DNA from: Lewinella sp050633125
Lineage (GTDB): Bacteria > Bacteroidota > Bacteroidia > Chitinophagales > Saprospiraceae
NCBI RefSeq assembly: GCF_050633125.1
Contig: NZ_JBOEFX010000050.1
Coordinates: forward strand, 1 to 64,000
DNA length: 64,000 nt
Direction: 5' to 3'
Within the stretch, counting starts at the first letter, position 1, and the number at the start of each line of letters is the position of its first letter. Under the pieces are notes generated by a model that saw only the letters and a list, made by a program, of their open reading frames with translations, searched no databases and was not told the DNA's origin. Below, in pieces: positions 8,883 to 17,481 of this stretch. A program made the position numbers and the translations under genes.

Positions 8883-8985
8883 GATATGCAGGGGTATGAT
8901 CGTGAAGGGGCCAAAGGTAATTGGGAAATTGGTTCTGCCCAAAAAAGGGACTTATATATAGCAGCTTTTTTACGGTGGCAGAGTA

Positions 8986-10074
8986 CTAGTAAAGCAGTGC
9001 TGCCAGTAGAATAGTAATAAGCAAAGCGATAAAGAAAGTGGCTAGATACAGCATATTGAGCAAGCTAAACTTGAGGAAAGTCTTGAATCGAGACTGCTTG
9101 TAAACCCGCCGAAGGGCTATAAAGAAGTAAACCTGCATACTTAAAAGGCCAAAGACCCAAATAGCATCCATCTGGTTTACGAGTGCGCTTACATTGTCGA
9201 GCAACATTATAATGACCAGTAGCAAGAACAAAAAGGCATGGGTGTGAAAAGAAAATATGAGATGTTCTACGTAATAAAAGGAGCGTCTTACGTAAAAGAG
9301 CTTAAGAAAAAGGGCCAAAATGGGCATCATCAAGAGCATCATCCATACCGTCTGGTTGAGGATGTAGTTGCCCAGCTTTTCCCCTTGCTCTTGAAGGCGT
9401 ATACTTTGACGCAGAATTAACCTGTCCCAGAAGGTCTCTACTTCGTAATAGTTGAAGAGAGAATCTATAGACAATTCTCCGATATCTTTTTTATCAACTT
9501 TAAAACCGGTAATAAAGTCTCCATCAGGTTCATCCCAATTAATATGCACGCCAATATCCAAGGAGTCTTTCTGATTCTTGTTCATCAGTACCTCAAGACT
9601 ATCGAGTGGAGAGTGGTCATCTGAAGGGAATTGGGTTTTTAGTAGCAGTGTATTGGAATCCAGCTTTTCTAAAAACTGCCGGTAGTGGATATCGGAGCTA
9701 AAATTATCGTCGATATCCAGGAATAAATCTTCGGTAAACGCAGATTCCAAGAAACTAATAGCCGCAATAGCCATTAGTGCAAAAGTAAAAAATAGCCTTA
9801 ACGGGCGAATGAACCGCTGTTGGTGGCCCTTGAAAAAAGCTATGGTTAGTTTTCCTGGTACGAATAAGGCGAGGAGGGTACGCCAAATTTTGGTGTCTAG
9901 GTTGAGTGTGTTGGAAATAAAATCACCGATCAGTTCTTTAATAGTGATCTTACCGTCGGTGTATTTCTGTCCACAATGCGAGCAATATTGCCCAAAGCGG
10001 GGCAATGGGTAATAGCAGTTGGGGCAGGTACGAAAATCCTGCCCCGGCTGTTTTTTATTTGGCTTAGATGCCAT
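8986..10074 (-). CDS. DUF3667 zinc-ribbon membrane protein
   Basis: 362 residues from the MASKPNKK start. Residues ~15-38 form a zinc ribbon (CPNCYYPLPRFGQYCSHCG) followed by the conserved ITIKELIGDFISNTLNLD segment, both typical of DUF3667. At least five hydrophobic helices follow, one near 85-105 and four in the last 130 residues. Its start lies inside the 3' end of the upstream amidase gene (11-base overlap), so the two are coupled in translation. Function is unknown; the pairing suggests envelope biology. Confidence 0.8.
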   Translation of the reverse strand: MASKPNKKQPGQDFRTCPNCYYPLPRFGQYCSHCGQKYTDGKITIKELIGDFISNTLNLDTKIWRTLLALFVPGKLTIAFFKGHQQRFIRPLRLFFTFALMAIAAISFLESAFTEDLFLDIDDNFSSDIHYRQFLEKLDSNTLLLKTQFPSDDHSPLDSLEVLMNKNQKDSLDIGVHINWDEPDGDFITGFKVDKKDIGELSIDSLFNYYEVETFWDRLILRQSIRLQEQGEKLGNYILNQTVWMMLLMMPILALFLKLFYVRRSFYYVEHLIFSFHTHAFLFLLLVIIMLLDNVSALVNQMDAIWVFGLLSMQVYFFIALRRVYKQSRFKTFLKFSLLNMLYLATFFIALLITILLAALLY

Positions 10075-11068
10075 TTTCCTCGACCTCAATGATCGCAGCT
10101 ACATGGGCATCGGCAATTTGCTGACGCACACTGTCTTTCATGAGTTCCAGGGCTTCTTTTTTGTTGTTGTAAAAACCGTTCTCGGTCAGCACTGCCGTCA
10201 TCATTGTTTTACGTAAAACGTAGAACTGGCTATCGGGGCGCGACTTGAGGTGGCGATTAGAAAAACCGGTGGCCTCTACGATATGGCGCTGAAAGACACT
10301 GGCAAGGCGCTGGCCTTTTTTGCTGCCGTGATAAAACCAGGTTTCGATACCTTTAATGCTATCTGCAGCCCAGTGCTTGCTACTCTGCGCAGGCCCGGCA
10401 TTGGAGTGTATGGAAACAAATATTTTTGGCAAATCAGATGCCTTGCTATTGGCACGATCTACGCGGCCTTGCAGAAAGTTATCCGTATTTACTTCAGGTA
10501 CAACATTGAAAGATTTTATGCCTTCAGCGTCCAGCTTGGCAATAATTCTCTTGACGATATCCCTGTTGAATTCGTATTCAAAAAATTGCGTTTCGCCATC
10601 GTCAAAAATAGGGCTACGCTTGCCGGCGGTCTTGCTGCCGTGTCCATTGTCCAAGCACCACAAGTAGCGAGGCTGCCGGCCTGTAGGCGGTGCTGGTGTG
10701 GGAGTAGGCTCTGGTTCCGGCTCTGGCGTTGGTTCTGGTTCTGGCTCCGGTTCTGGCGCTACGGGTTCATTACCTGCGGGATTGTCCTCGAAGATGTTTT
10801 CGTCAAAATCTTTATCTGGTTCTCCGGGAAGTATGACTACTTCTTCCATCTCGTGGGCCACAATAATAACGGTGTCTGGCTGTAGTTCGGAGGCATCCTG
10901 TGGTTGCCCCACGACGGGCGGCGGCAAGGTTGGTTGCGTTGTAGATGGCCGTGTGCTTCCGGTTGTAGATCCTGTACTTCCAGAAGAAGAGGTTGCACCA
11001 TCGGACTTATTAGTGCCGAAAAGAGAAGAGAAAAAGCGCCCCAGGGCGGCAAACAATTTTCCGAGCAT
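10064..11068 (-). CDS. N-acetylmuramoyl-L-alanine amidase (Amidase_3) with Pro/Glu linker
   Basis: 334 residues. The C-terminal ~195 residues are a zinc amidase that cuts the lactyl-Ala bond of peptidoglycan. Zn ligands are His in DNGHG, Glu in FFEYEFN and His in SIHSNA, and the catalytic Glu is in VLTENGFYNN. A Ser/Thr/Gly-rich region and an EPEPEPTPEPEPEP-type spacer (~100-130) separate it from the N-terminus. The N-terminus (MLGKLFAALGRFFSSLFG) is an amphipathic helix, not a signal peptide, which is unusual for a wall hydrolase. The next gene (DUF3667) overlaps its stop. A TACCTTTG element lies 24 bases upstream. Confidence 0.85.
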   Translation of the reverse strand: MLGKLFAALGRFFSSLFGTNKSDGATSSSGSTGSTTGSTRPSTTQPTLPPPVVGQPQDASELQPDTVIIVAHEMEEVVILPGEPDKDFDENIFEDNPAGNEPVAPEPEPEPEPTPEPEPEPTPTPAPPTGRQPRYLWCLDNGHGSKTAGKRSPIFDDGETQFFEYEFNRDIVKRIIAKLDAEGIKSFNVVPEVNTDNFLQGRVDRANSKASDLPKIFVSIHSNAGPAQSSKHWAADSIKGIETWFYHGSKKGQRLASVFQRHIVEATGFSNRHLKSRPDSQFYVLRKTMMTAVLTENGFYNNKKEALELMKDSVRQQIADAHVAAIIEVEENGI

Positions 11069-11316
11069 GATTGGGCTTATTAGTTATACTCCAAAGGTAA
11101 TAAAATTAGTCTGAGGTAGGTATAAAACAATTTTGTAGTCTGTTAGAATTACTTTCTGCTTGTTTTGGGGCCATGCCGGCAGTGGTGGTGTTGCACAAAC
11201 ACTACTGTGGCAGAGCGGCTGCCCATTCTTGTCCTGCTCTCCTGATGAATCGCATCTGCCGAGTTTCAGGCACTGTCTTACGCAAAGGTTTTAGCTTTAA
11301 CCTTCATTTGAGGGTA
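11069..11316. other. Intergenic: -7 element and a dispersed-repeat fragment
   Basis: A minus-strand TACCTTTG at 11092-11099 could serve the amidase gene. From 11163 the motif TTTTGGGGCCATGCC begins a GC-rich block with an imperfect hairpin (GTGGTGGTGTT / AAACACTAC), the same terminus as the dispersed repeats at 13336 and 22226. I see no gene here. Confidence 0.5.
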
Positions 11317-11356
11317 TATAAAAAGCTCCTAGGTCACAAAGAGACTTAGGAGCTTT
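11317..11356 (-). terminator. Intrinsic terminator of the pyrophosphatase gene
   Basis: A 14-bp stem, AAAGCTCCTAGGTC (11322-11335) with GACTTAGGAGCTTT (11343-11356), has one wobble pair. On the minus strand it is followed by a short T run. Confidence 0.8.
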
Positions 11357-11387
11357 ACAAAGCTGTTGCTTTCCTATAGCTTTACGG

Positions 11388-12113
11388 TTACAAATCTTTC
11401 AACAGTCCTTGCTGGCGCTGGCTAAAGTTGAAAGCTTCGAAAAGGGTGAGCGATAGTGCACTTTCCAAGTCACCATACTTGTTTTCGTAATCTAGTTTGC
11501 TACGTCGAATGACCTCGTGAGCTTCTTCCGCACCGTAGATGTCGGTGATCTCACATTTTGGGGCCTCACCAGGGAGCTGCTTGTAGGTAAGGAAGTAGTG
11601 CTTGAGGCGATCTAAAACCGTGGCTGGCAGGTCAGAAATGTCACGCCATTCAGAGTATACCTCATCCTTGGCCATGACGGCAATGATTTTATCATCGGCT
11701 TCGCCGCCGTCGATCATCCGGAAGCCACCGATAGGGACGGCGTTGACGATGATGTTACCGTGGGTCACCTCCCGCTCGGTTAATACACAGATATCAAGCG
11801 GGTCATCATCTCCAACGATATTTTCTTTGCCTGTTTTCTCCATGCAGTATGCGGCCACTTCGTCCTTACAGTAGGTTTGGGGAATAAAACCGTAGAGAGC
11901 AGGAACGATGTTGGAAAACTTCTGTGGCCGGTCGATCATCAAAAAGCCCGACTTTTTGTCTACTTCGTACTTTACCGTGTCTGAAGGAATCACTTCAATA
12001 AAGGAAGTTACGGTTTCCGGGGAATTGGGGTGAGTATCAATACCGTGCCAAGGATGCGAAGTATAACGCAGCCCGATCATTTGCCAGATTTTGTCGAAAG
12101 ATTGTTGGCTCAT
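11388..12113 (-). CDS. ppa: Inorganic pyrophosphatase, class I
   Basis: 241 residues. It hydrolyses PPi to two phosphates in the cytoplasm, pulling biosynthesis forward. The active-site motif DDDPLD (~residues 100-105), the substrate segment KYEVDKKSGFLMIDR and the YGFIPQTYC region identify the soluble Mg-dependent class I enzyme. It is longer than the E. coli form (about 175), with an extra N-terminal ~35 residues and an extended C-terminus, as in other Bacteroidota. It is monocistronic with a strong terminator. Confidence 0.93.
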   Translation of the reverse strand: MSQQSFDKIWQMIGLRYTSHPWHGIDTHPNSPETVTSFIEVIPSDTVKYEVDKKSGFLMIDRPQKFSNIVPALYGFIPQTYCKDEVAAYCMEKTGKENIVGDDDPLDICVLTEREVTHGNIIVNAVPIGGFRMIDGGEADDKIIAVMAKDEVYSEWRDISDLPATVLDRLKHYFLTYKQLPGEAPKCEITDIYGAEEAHEVIRRSKLDYENKYGDLESALSLTLFEAFNFSQRQQGLLKDL

Positions 12114-12655
12114 TGGGGATATATTATGTCGTGAGAGTTACTTTTAGTATTCCTAGATAATAGCAAGTATATATCAAGCCATTCTCACAGTACTAGGTAT
12201 TTAGTATAGGCTGTAAGGGCTTTGATAAACCTAGGTTCAACGCTATACTAATATTTTATTAATCTGTAAGGTTTGAAGTATTCTGATTGCTAACAACAAG
12301 ACACTTAATACTAAGTAGGTAGTAGCCGCGCAAGCCGATGCAAAGTGAAACCTCCCTTTACCTGCTGCAAAGGTACGGAATTTGCAAGGTATTTGAGCAT
12401 TGTATAAGGGCTGGCCACAAGGCACAAAGGGATTAGAGAAAATGGTAATAGTACAATATTCTATAGATCATTTATGAGCTTCCTCAATATTTGGAAATGG
12501 TGAGCTGCGGATTGGTAAAAGATTGGCTGGGGTAGTCAGTAGACATGAAAATCTATGAAAAAAACCTGTGTCATTCTGTGTTTTTTGTGTTCCTGTTACT
12601 GGAAAAAATGGTGTGTCTTAATATCTCTGTGGCTGTTTTTAGGGGGGGCTTATTG
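12114..12655. other. Intergenic region without a recognisable gene
   Basis: 540 bases, AT-rich near 12120-12260. A minus-strand TACCTTTG at ~12366-12373 could start a long leader for ppa. Around 12550-12640 the words CTGTGTCATTCTGTG and ATCTCTGTGGCTG resemble the CTCTGTG-type intergenic words seen at 17438 and 27628. Short open frames here show no family resemblance. Confidence 0.4.
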
Positions 12656-13279
12656 CTAAATCATGGTGAGTAAGCGCTCAAAGAACAAGTAACTCGCTAC
12701 CAGGAAAGCGCCACCCGAGAGCAGCCAATTCCATTTTTTAGTAGAGAAATTAAATTGTTCAATAAACAAGTAAGCAAGTCCCAAGATGATGATGACGATC
12801 AAAATCTGTCCAAGTTCAATACCAAGGTTGAAACCAAGCAGTTGTGTGACCAACTGTTGCTCTTCACCAGGGAAGAGCATGGAACGGAAGGTATTGGAGA
12901 ACCCTAGTCCGTGGATCAAACCAAAAATTAGCGTAAAGAGATAAACGAACCCAAGACGAGTACGAAACTTAGGGGGAGCATCTACATTGGATGATGCTCG
13001 TTCTGATGTGCTCAGGTTGTAGATGGCGGTAAGCATAATGGTGGCAGGAATGAGCATCTCTACCCAGTCTGCCGGAAGGCGTAAAATATCCATACCCGCT
13101 AGTACCAAGGTAAGGCAATGACCAAGGGTGAAGGCCGTCACCAATAGCAAAACCCTCCGCCAATCGGCCAAGGTGTAGAGCGCACAAAGAGCAGCCAAAA
13201 ATAGGATGTGGTCGAGTGCCGCCCAGTCGACAATGTGCTGCCAACCCATCTGGAAGTAAAAAAGAAAAGTGCTTTCCAT
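12656..13279 (-). CDS. HupE/UreJ-like membrane protein
   Basis: 207 residues with six to seven hydrophobic helices. The family is thought to move nickel, cobalt or another metal. Conserved intramembrane His residues are visible: GWQHIVDWAALDHILFL at the N-terminus, FTLGHCLTL near 53 and FGLIHGLGFSNTF near 120. It lies next to, and divergent from, a diheme cytochrome peroxidase gene, with a dispersed repeat between them. Members of this family often neighbour metal or secreted-oxidase genes in Bacteroidota; the substrate here is not known. Confidence 0.8.
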   Translation of the reverse strand: MESTFLFYFQMGWQHIVDWAALDHILFLAALCALYTLADWRRVLLLVTAFTLGHCLTLVLAGMDILRLPADWVEMLIPATIMLTAIYNLSTSERASSNVDAPPKFRTRLGFVYLFTLIFGLIHGLGFSNTFRSMLFPGEEQQLVTQLLGFNLGIELGQILIVIIILGLAYLFIEQFNFSTKKWNWLLSGGAFLVASYLFFERLLTMI

Positions 13280-13335
13280 GAGGCAAAATTAATGAATTAT
13301 GATTTTCTCACAAGTTTCGGTTTTGATTTTGATGG

Positions 13336-13560
13336 CGGTGTGTCCCAACCGTAGATCGCACTGGTACGATTGGCGCAAAATTAGTGCGCAGGCCAGCAGG
13401 CCGGAGCGCGGGGCGCGGAGCGACCAAGGACAAAAGATAGTAGCATCTCCGCAGGAGATGCGGATAGCTTGGTGCCGATCCCGACCCGACTTTTCTAGTC
13501 GGGACGGGAGATGGCATGGCCCCAAAAGAAGCACGTGCTATGCCGACCCAACCCTTTTTA
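13336..13560. repeat. Long dispersed intergenic repeat with internal hairpins
   Basis: A GC-rich block filling the divergent space. One end, GTCCCAACCGTAGATCGCAC, recurs with one inserted base at 48896-48916. The other end, GGCATGGCCCCAAAA, recurs at 7, 11163 and 22226. Inside are inverted repeats such as CATCTCCGCAGGAGATG (13444) and CCCGACTTTTCTAGTCGGG (13485). Open frames across it are not credible genes. Confidence 0.7.
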
Positions 13561-13654
13561 GGGGCTATAGGGTCTATGCTGTTAAATCCGTGAATTGTCA
13601 TACTACGGTAAATTGGTGCCTGTTATTACTAAACAACCTCAACTACCTCTTAAA

Positions 13655-14824
13655 ATGAAAAATACCGCACTACGCTCTTTTTGTTTGCTAATACTGGCTT
13701 TTGGTTTTACCGCTTGTCTAAATGATGAGGTGAAGATAGACGTTCAACACTATTCTGAAGAGGAGCTACAGGAAATTCAACAGTACCTGAACCTGCCTGC
13801 TTATAGGGATGCTTACCAAGTAGATTTAGCACCTCATATCCTGAATACCGGCCAGATACTACCCTCTATTAATAATGCGAAAGCTACTTTAGGAAGGGTG
13901 TTGTTTTATGACAATAAACTTTCTGCAACGGGAGAGACTTCTTGTGAGAGCTGCCATCATCAGGAATTAGCGTTTTCTGACGACAAAGCTTTTAGTGACG
14001 GGATCAACGGGCAAAAGACCAAGCGCAACTCGCTGCCTTTAGCGGCAGTAGCCAATTTTACCAATTCGTATGATAGTGGTCCCAATTCTTTTGGGCAGAT
14101 AGGTTTTTTCTGGGATGAACGTGCCGGTACTATCCAAAATCAAAGTGAACAGACGATTTCTGATGATATCGAGATGGGGACAGATTTCAATGACCTGGAA
14201 GTGAAGCTAGCCAACGAAAATTATTATCGGATACTATTCCGTAAAGCTTATGGTGATGAAGCAGTTACGAAAGACCGTATCTTGGAAGCGATTCAGGAGT
14301 TTGTCAACTCCTTTGTGGCTACGAATACGCGTTTTGATGAAGGGATGAATGCAATGGGTACACCAGGGCTTGATTTTCCAAACTTCACCATTGAAGAAAA
14401 CAGAGGAAAGGCCATTTTTGTGGATGCCTGTGGTAGCTGTCACGCTGCGAATATGAGTACGCCTTCCAATATCCACGTTGCCAATAATGGATTGGACGTA
14501 GCATACACCGATCAGGGGGTTGGTGGAATATCTCAGCAGCCCAACCAGTTTGGTGTTTTCAAGGTGCCTTTTTTGCGAAATATTGAACTGACGGCTCCAT
14601 ACATGCACGATGGCCGTTTTGCGACTTTGGAAGAAGTGATCGATCATTACAGTAACGGAATTCAGGACCATGATAACCTCTCTGAAGCGTTGAGGAATCC
14701 AGATGGTAGCCCTCGCCGTTTCAACTTTACGGAAGAAGAGAAGGCTGATCTGGTGGCATTTTTTAAGACGCTTACGGATGAAACCTTCATTCAGGAAGAG
14801 CGTTTTTCGGACCCGTTTCAGTAA
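13655..14824 (+). CDS. Diheme cytochrome c peroxidase (MauG/CCP family) lipoprotein
   Basis: 389 residues. A lipoprotein signal (LLILAFGFTACLNDE) places it in the periplasm on a lipid anchor. Two c-type haem sites are present, CESCHH (~residue 107) and CGSCHA (~268), with the family's TAPYMHDGRFATLEEVIDHY segment near 312 carrying the distal Met/His. Such proteins reduce H2O2 or oxidise a partner protein. It ends LTDETFIQEERF, much like the MbnH-like paralogue at 41894. An earlier in-frame ATG gives a non-signal N-terminus, so 13655 is chosen. A terminator follows. Confidence 0.88.
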   Translation: MKNTALRSFCLLILAFGFTACLNDEVKIDVQHYSEEELQEIQQYLNLPAYRDAYQVDLAPHILNTGQILPSINNAKATLGRVLFYDNKLSATGETSCESCHHQELAFSDDKAFSDGINGQKTKRNSLPLAAVANFTNSYDSGPNSFGQIGFFWDERAGTIQNQSEQTISDDIEMGTDFNDLEVKLANENYYRILFRKAYGDEAVTKDRILEAIQEFVNSFVATNTRFDEGMNAMGTPGLDFPNFTIEENRGKAIFVDACGSCHAANMSTPSNIHVANNGLDVAYTDQGVGGISQQPNQFGVFKVPFLRNIELTAPYMHDGRFATLEEVIDHYSNGIQDHDNLSEALRNPDGSPRRFNFTEEEKADLVAFFKTLTDETFIQEERFSDPFQ

Positions 14825-14833
14825 AGGAAAGGG

Positions 14834-14858
14834 AACACTAATGAGTCTTAGTGTTTTT
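14834..14858 (+). terminator. Intrinsic terminator of the diheme peroxidase gene
   Basis: AACACTAA (14834-14841) pairs with TTAGTGTT (14848-14855) over a 6-base loop, and the T run continues to 14858. Confidence 0.75.
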
Positions 14859-14926
14859 GTACTGTTCCTTCATTACAACCATCTGGCTTTTAATTCCGTT
14901 ATTGGTAAAGAGTTAAATATCCAACT

Positions 14927-15526
14927 ATGTTTACCGGAATTATCGAGGCCGAAGGCCATGTAGAGGAGATCAAGCAAGAGGGCTCCAATTTTCATTTTAC
15001 CATCGCTAGTGCTATCAGCGACGAGCTCAAAATTGACCAGAGTATTGCCCACGATGGCGTATGCCTCACGGTCGTAGCACTAGCCCCCGGCAAGCATACC
15101 GTAACGGCGATTGAAGAAACCATGAAGAGGACTCGCCTAGGCCAGTGGAAGCCAGGGACGGTGGTGAACCTGGAGCGCGCTATGCGCCCGGATGGCCGCC
15201 TGGACGGGCACATGGTGCAAGGCCATGTAGATAAAGTGGGCGAATGTATTTCGGTGGAGGACGTAGATGGGAGTTGGTATTTTCGCTTTCGCTATGAAAC
15301 GGCCCCGGAGCACCTCCTGGTAGACAAGGGCTCTGTTTGTGTAAATGGTGTGAGCCTTACCGTTGTGGACCCTACAGACGATGAATTTAGCGTAGCGATC
15401 ATTCCATACACGTATGAGCACACGAATTTTCATCAGTTGAAGCCAGGGTCACAGGTCAACCTGGAGTTTGATATTATTGGTAAATACATTGCGCGGCATT
15501 TGGCGCTGTATCAGGAGCGTGGATAG
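14927..15526 (+). CDS. ribE: Riboflavin synthase, alpha chain
   Basis: 199 residues. It dismutates two 6,7-dimethyl-8-ribityllumazine molecules into riboflavin and a pyrimidinedione. Two tandem lumazine-binding barrels are visible. The first starts MFTGIIEAEGHVEEI and contains DGVCLTVV; the second starts HMVQGHVDKVGECISV and contains VNGVSLTVV, ending VNLEFDIIGKYIARHL. Length and both repeats match the family. No other riboflavin gene or FMN riboswitch is nearby. Confidence 0.95.
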   Translation: MFTGIIEAEGHVEEIKQEGSNFHFTIASAISDELKIDQSIAHDGVCLTVVALAPGKHTVTAIEETMKRTRLGQWKPGTVVNLERAMRPDGRLDGHMVQGHVDKVGECISVEDVDGSWYFRFRYETAPEHLLVDKGSVCVNGVSLTVVDPTDDEFSVAIIPYTYEHTNFHQLKPGSQVNLEFDIIGKYIARHLALYQERG

Positions 15527-15862
15527 TTTGCCTCTGGTGGGTAACCTATGTACCTGTGTGATGAAAAAAGTTGGGTTTTCGTTTTTATCACATAGACACA
15601 TAGGAAGTTCATTTTATCACATAGTCACATAGAATAGGGGCTTAGGTACCGTGTTTTATCAAGCCCTTAGACCTCTCAGAGTACAAAATTTATGTGTCTA
15701 TATAATGAATTTATTGGGCTCCCTTTAAACAATCCAAATCCCGCAAAGCCAATCTATGTGGCTATGTGATGAAAAAAACTTAAGTGCCTTTGGTGGTTCA
15801 AAAAGGAAGTAGTTAGTTTGTTTTGAATATCTTAGCCGTCCTGTTCATTCAACGACCGAACG
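15527..15862. repeat. Intergenic cluster of CACATAG-type repeats
   Basis: The words CACATAGACACATAGG (15589-15604) and CACATAGTCACATAG (15619-15633) are followed by inverted versions TATGTGTCTATATAATG (~15691) and CTATGTGGCTATGTGATG (~15753). At 15780-15800 lies CTTAAGTGCCTTTGGTGGTT, shared with 60383 and, inverted, with 62443. I see no gene. Confidence 0.6.
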
Positions 15863-17353
15863 ATGTTATCACCAGAAGAACAATGGGGCGAGCTTTTCGA
15901 AGCCGTTCAGTTAGCGCAAGTTTTCCCCGACGGAAAAACCTTTGTGGATTGCGAACCCAAATACCCTGCTGAGCAAATTCTACTTAACTACGTTGGGGCT
16001 AAAAATCAACAAGAGTTTCATCTTCGGGCATTTGTATTGGAACACTTTTCGCTTCCTCCTGCATACGGTTCTGACTTTGTTGCGGATTCCAGCCGTTCTA
16101 TGAGTGAGCATATCCGCAGTTTATGGCCTGTACTTACTCGCCAGCCTGACGAAAAAGGGGAGGGGAGCCTACTATCGTTGCCTTACCCTTACATCGTTCC
16201 GGGCGGGCGTTTTCGAGAAATCTATTATTGGGATAGTTACTTCACTATGTTGGGGCTTGCTGCCGACGGGGAGTTGGAGATGATGGAGTCTATGGTGAAT
16301 AATTTTGCTTACCTAATTGACCAGGTGGGTTTTATTCCCAATGGCAACCGCACTTATTTTATGACCCGTTCACAGCCGCCGTTCTTTTCGAGTATGGTGG
16401 GGTTATTAGCGGAGCAGATGGGGCAGGATACCTACGTGAAATACCTGCCACAGTTACTTCGCGAGTACCGTTTTTGGATGCAGGGAGAAGAGAAGGTTAG
16501 TGCTGATTTATCGACTTTTGAACACGTGGTGCGTATGCCTGATGGGCAGCTGTTGAATCGCTATTACGACCGCAGTGCCACCCCCCGCCCCGAGAGTTAC
16601 CGCGAAGATGTAGAAACCGCTGAGGAGCAGGGGGGCGATGCAGCCCAACTCTTCCTGGACCTCCGGGCCGCCTGCGAATCCGGCTGGGACTTTAGTGGCC
16701 GCTGGTTTGCGGATACCAAATCGTTATCCACGATTCACACGACCGAAATTATTCCCGTTGACTTAAATGCACTACTCTACCATTTAGAACAGTGTATCGC
16801 CCGCGGCTATCAAGAAAAACTGGATGAAGGACAAGCCGCCCTGTTTCAGGAGAAGGCAAACAAGCGAAAGGCGGCCGTGCAGCAGTATTGTTGGGACGAA
16901 GCCAATGGTTTTTATCGTGACTATGATTTTAAAGCCGGGCGTTTTACACCTGTATTAAGTATGGCAGGCGTCTATCCTTTGTTCTTTCAAATGGCCAGTG
17001 ATCAACAAGCCATCCGAGTGGCTGATAAGCTGGCTGCTGATTTTCTGCGGCCTGGTGGCTATACCTCTACCCTTATTAATACCGGACAGCAGTGGGATGC
17101 CCCCAACGGATGGGCACCACTCCAATGGATGGCCTACCGAGGGTTACTCAACTACGGGCATCAAGAGCTAGCCCAAAAAGGCCGTGACCAATGGTTGGTT
17201 AATAACCGCCGTGTTTATGAAAATACGACCAAAATGGTGGAAAAGTACGATGTGGAAAACATCGAAGCAGAAGCCGGAGGCGGAGAATACCCGTTGCAGG
17301 ATGGTTTTGGTTGGAGCAATGGTGTTGCGCAGGCCCTGCTGAAAACTGTTTGA
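15863..17353 (+). CDS. treF: Trehalase (GH37)
   Basis: 496 residues. It hydrolyses alpha,alpha-trehalose to two glucose molecules. Both family signatures are complete: PGGRFREIYYWDSYF (~113) and QWDAPNGWAP (~412). The catalytic Asp lies in ESGWDFSGRW and the catalytic base in the segment EKYDVENIEAEAGGGEYPLQ near 455. No signal peptide is present, so I favour the cytoplasmic TreF type over the periplasmic TreA type. The aldose 1-epimerase gene follows on the same strand after 128 bases, which fits release of glucose. Confidence 0.92.
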   Translation: MLSPEEQWGELFEAVQLAQVFPDGKTFVDCEPKYPAEQILLNYVGAKNQQEFHLRAFVLEHFSLPPAYGSDFVADSSRSMSEHIRSLWPVLTRQPDEKGEGSLLSLPYPYIVPGGRFREIYYWDSYFTMLGLAADGELEMMESMVNNFAYLIDQVGFIPNGNRTYFMTRSQPPFFSSMVGLLAEQMGQDTYVKYLPQLLREYRFWMQGEEKVSADLSTFEHVVRMPDGQLLNRYYDRSATPRPESYREDVETAEEQGGDAAQLFLDLRAACESGWDFSGRWFADTKSLSTIHTTEIIPVDLNALLYHLEQCIARGYQEKLDEGQAALFQEKANKRKAAVQQYCWDEANGFYRDYDFKAGRFTPVLSMAGVYPLFFQMASDQQAIRVADKLAADFLRPGGYTSTLINTGQQWDAPNGWAPLQWMAYRGLLNYGHQELAQKGRDQWLVNNRRVYENTTKMVEKYDVENIEAEAGGGEYPLQDGFGWSNGVAQALLKTV

Positions 17354-17437
17354 TTTGTTTAACTTCGCAAAGAGGTGTTCTCAATTAAAAAAATAGCCAC
17401 TGTAGATTTGACTTTTCCAGAGGGGATTTAAAAATAA

Positions 17438-17466
17438 AACCTCTGTGTCTCCGCGCCTCTGTGGCT
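17438..17466. repeat. CTCTGTG-type dispersed word
   Basis: The stretch starting AACCTCTGTGTCTCCGCGCC is matched loosely at 54408-54440 (CCTCTGCGCCTTTGCTTCTCTGCG). It lies just before the epimerase start codon. It belongs to the loose CTCTGTG/CACATAG class of intergenic words. Confidence 0.4.
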
Positions 17467-17481
17467 AGAAAATAATGTCTC

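Noticed and set aside
10250..11114. Open frames opposite the amidase, including a Gly/Ser-rich one
   Set aside because: The Gly-Ser repeats are the antisense of the Pro/Glu spacer codons.
12243..12425. 60-codon minus-strand frame
   Set aside because: No family resemblance, in a gene-free spacer; composition looks non-coding.
13299..13658. Three overlapping open frames before the first diheme gene
   Set aside because: They cover the dispersed hairpin repeat; no start signals or homology.
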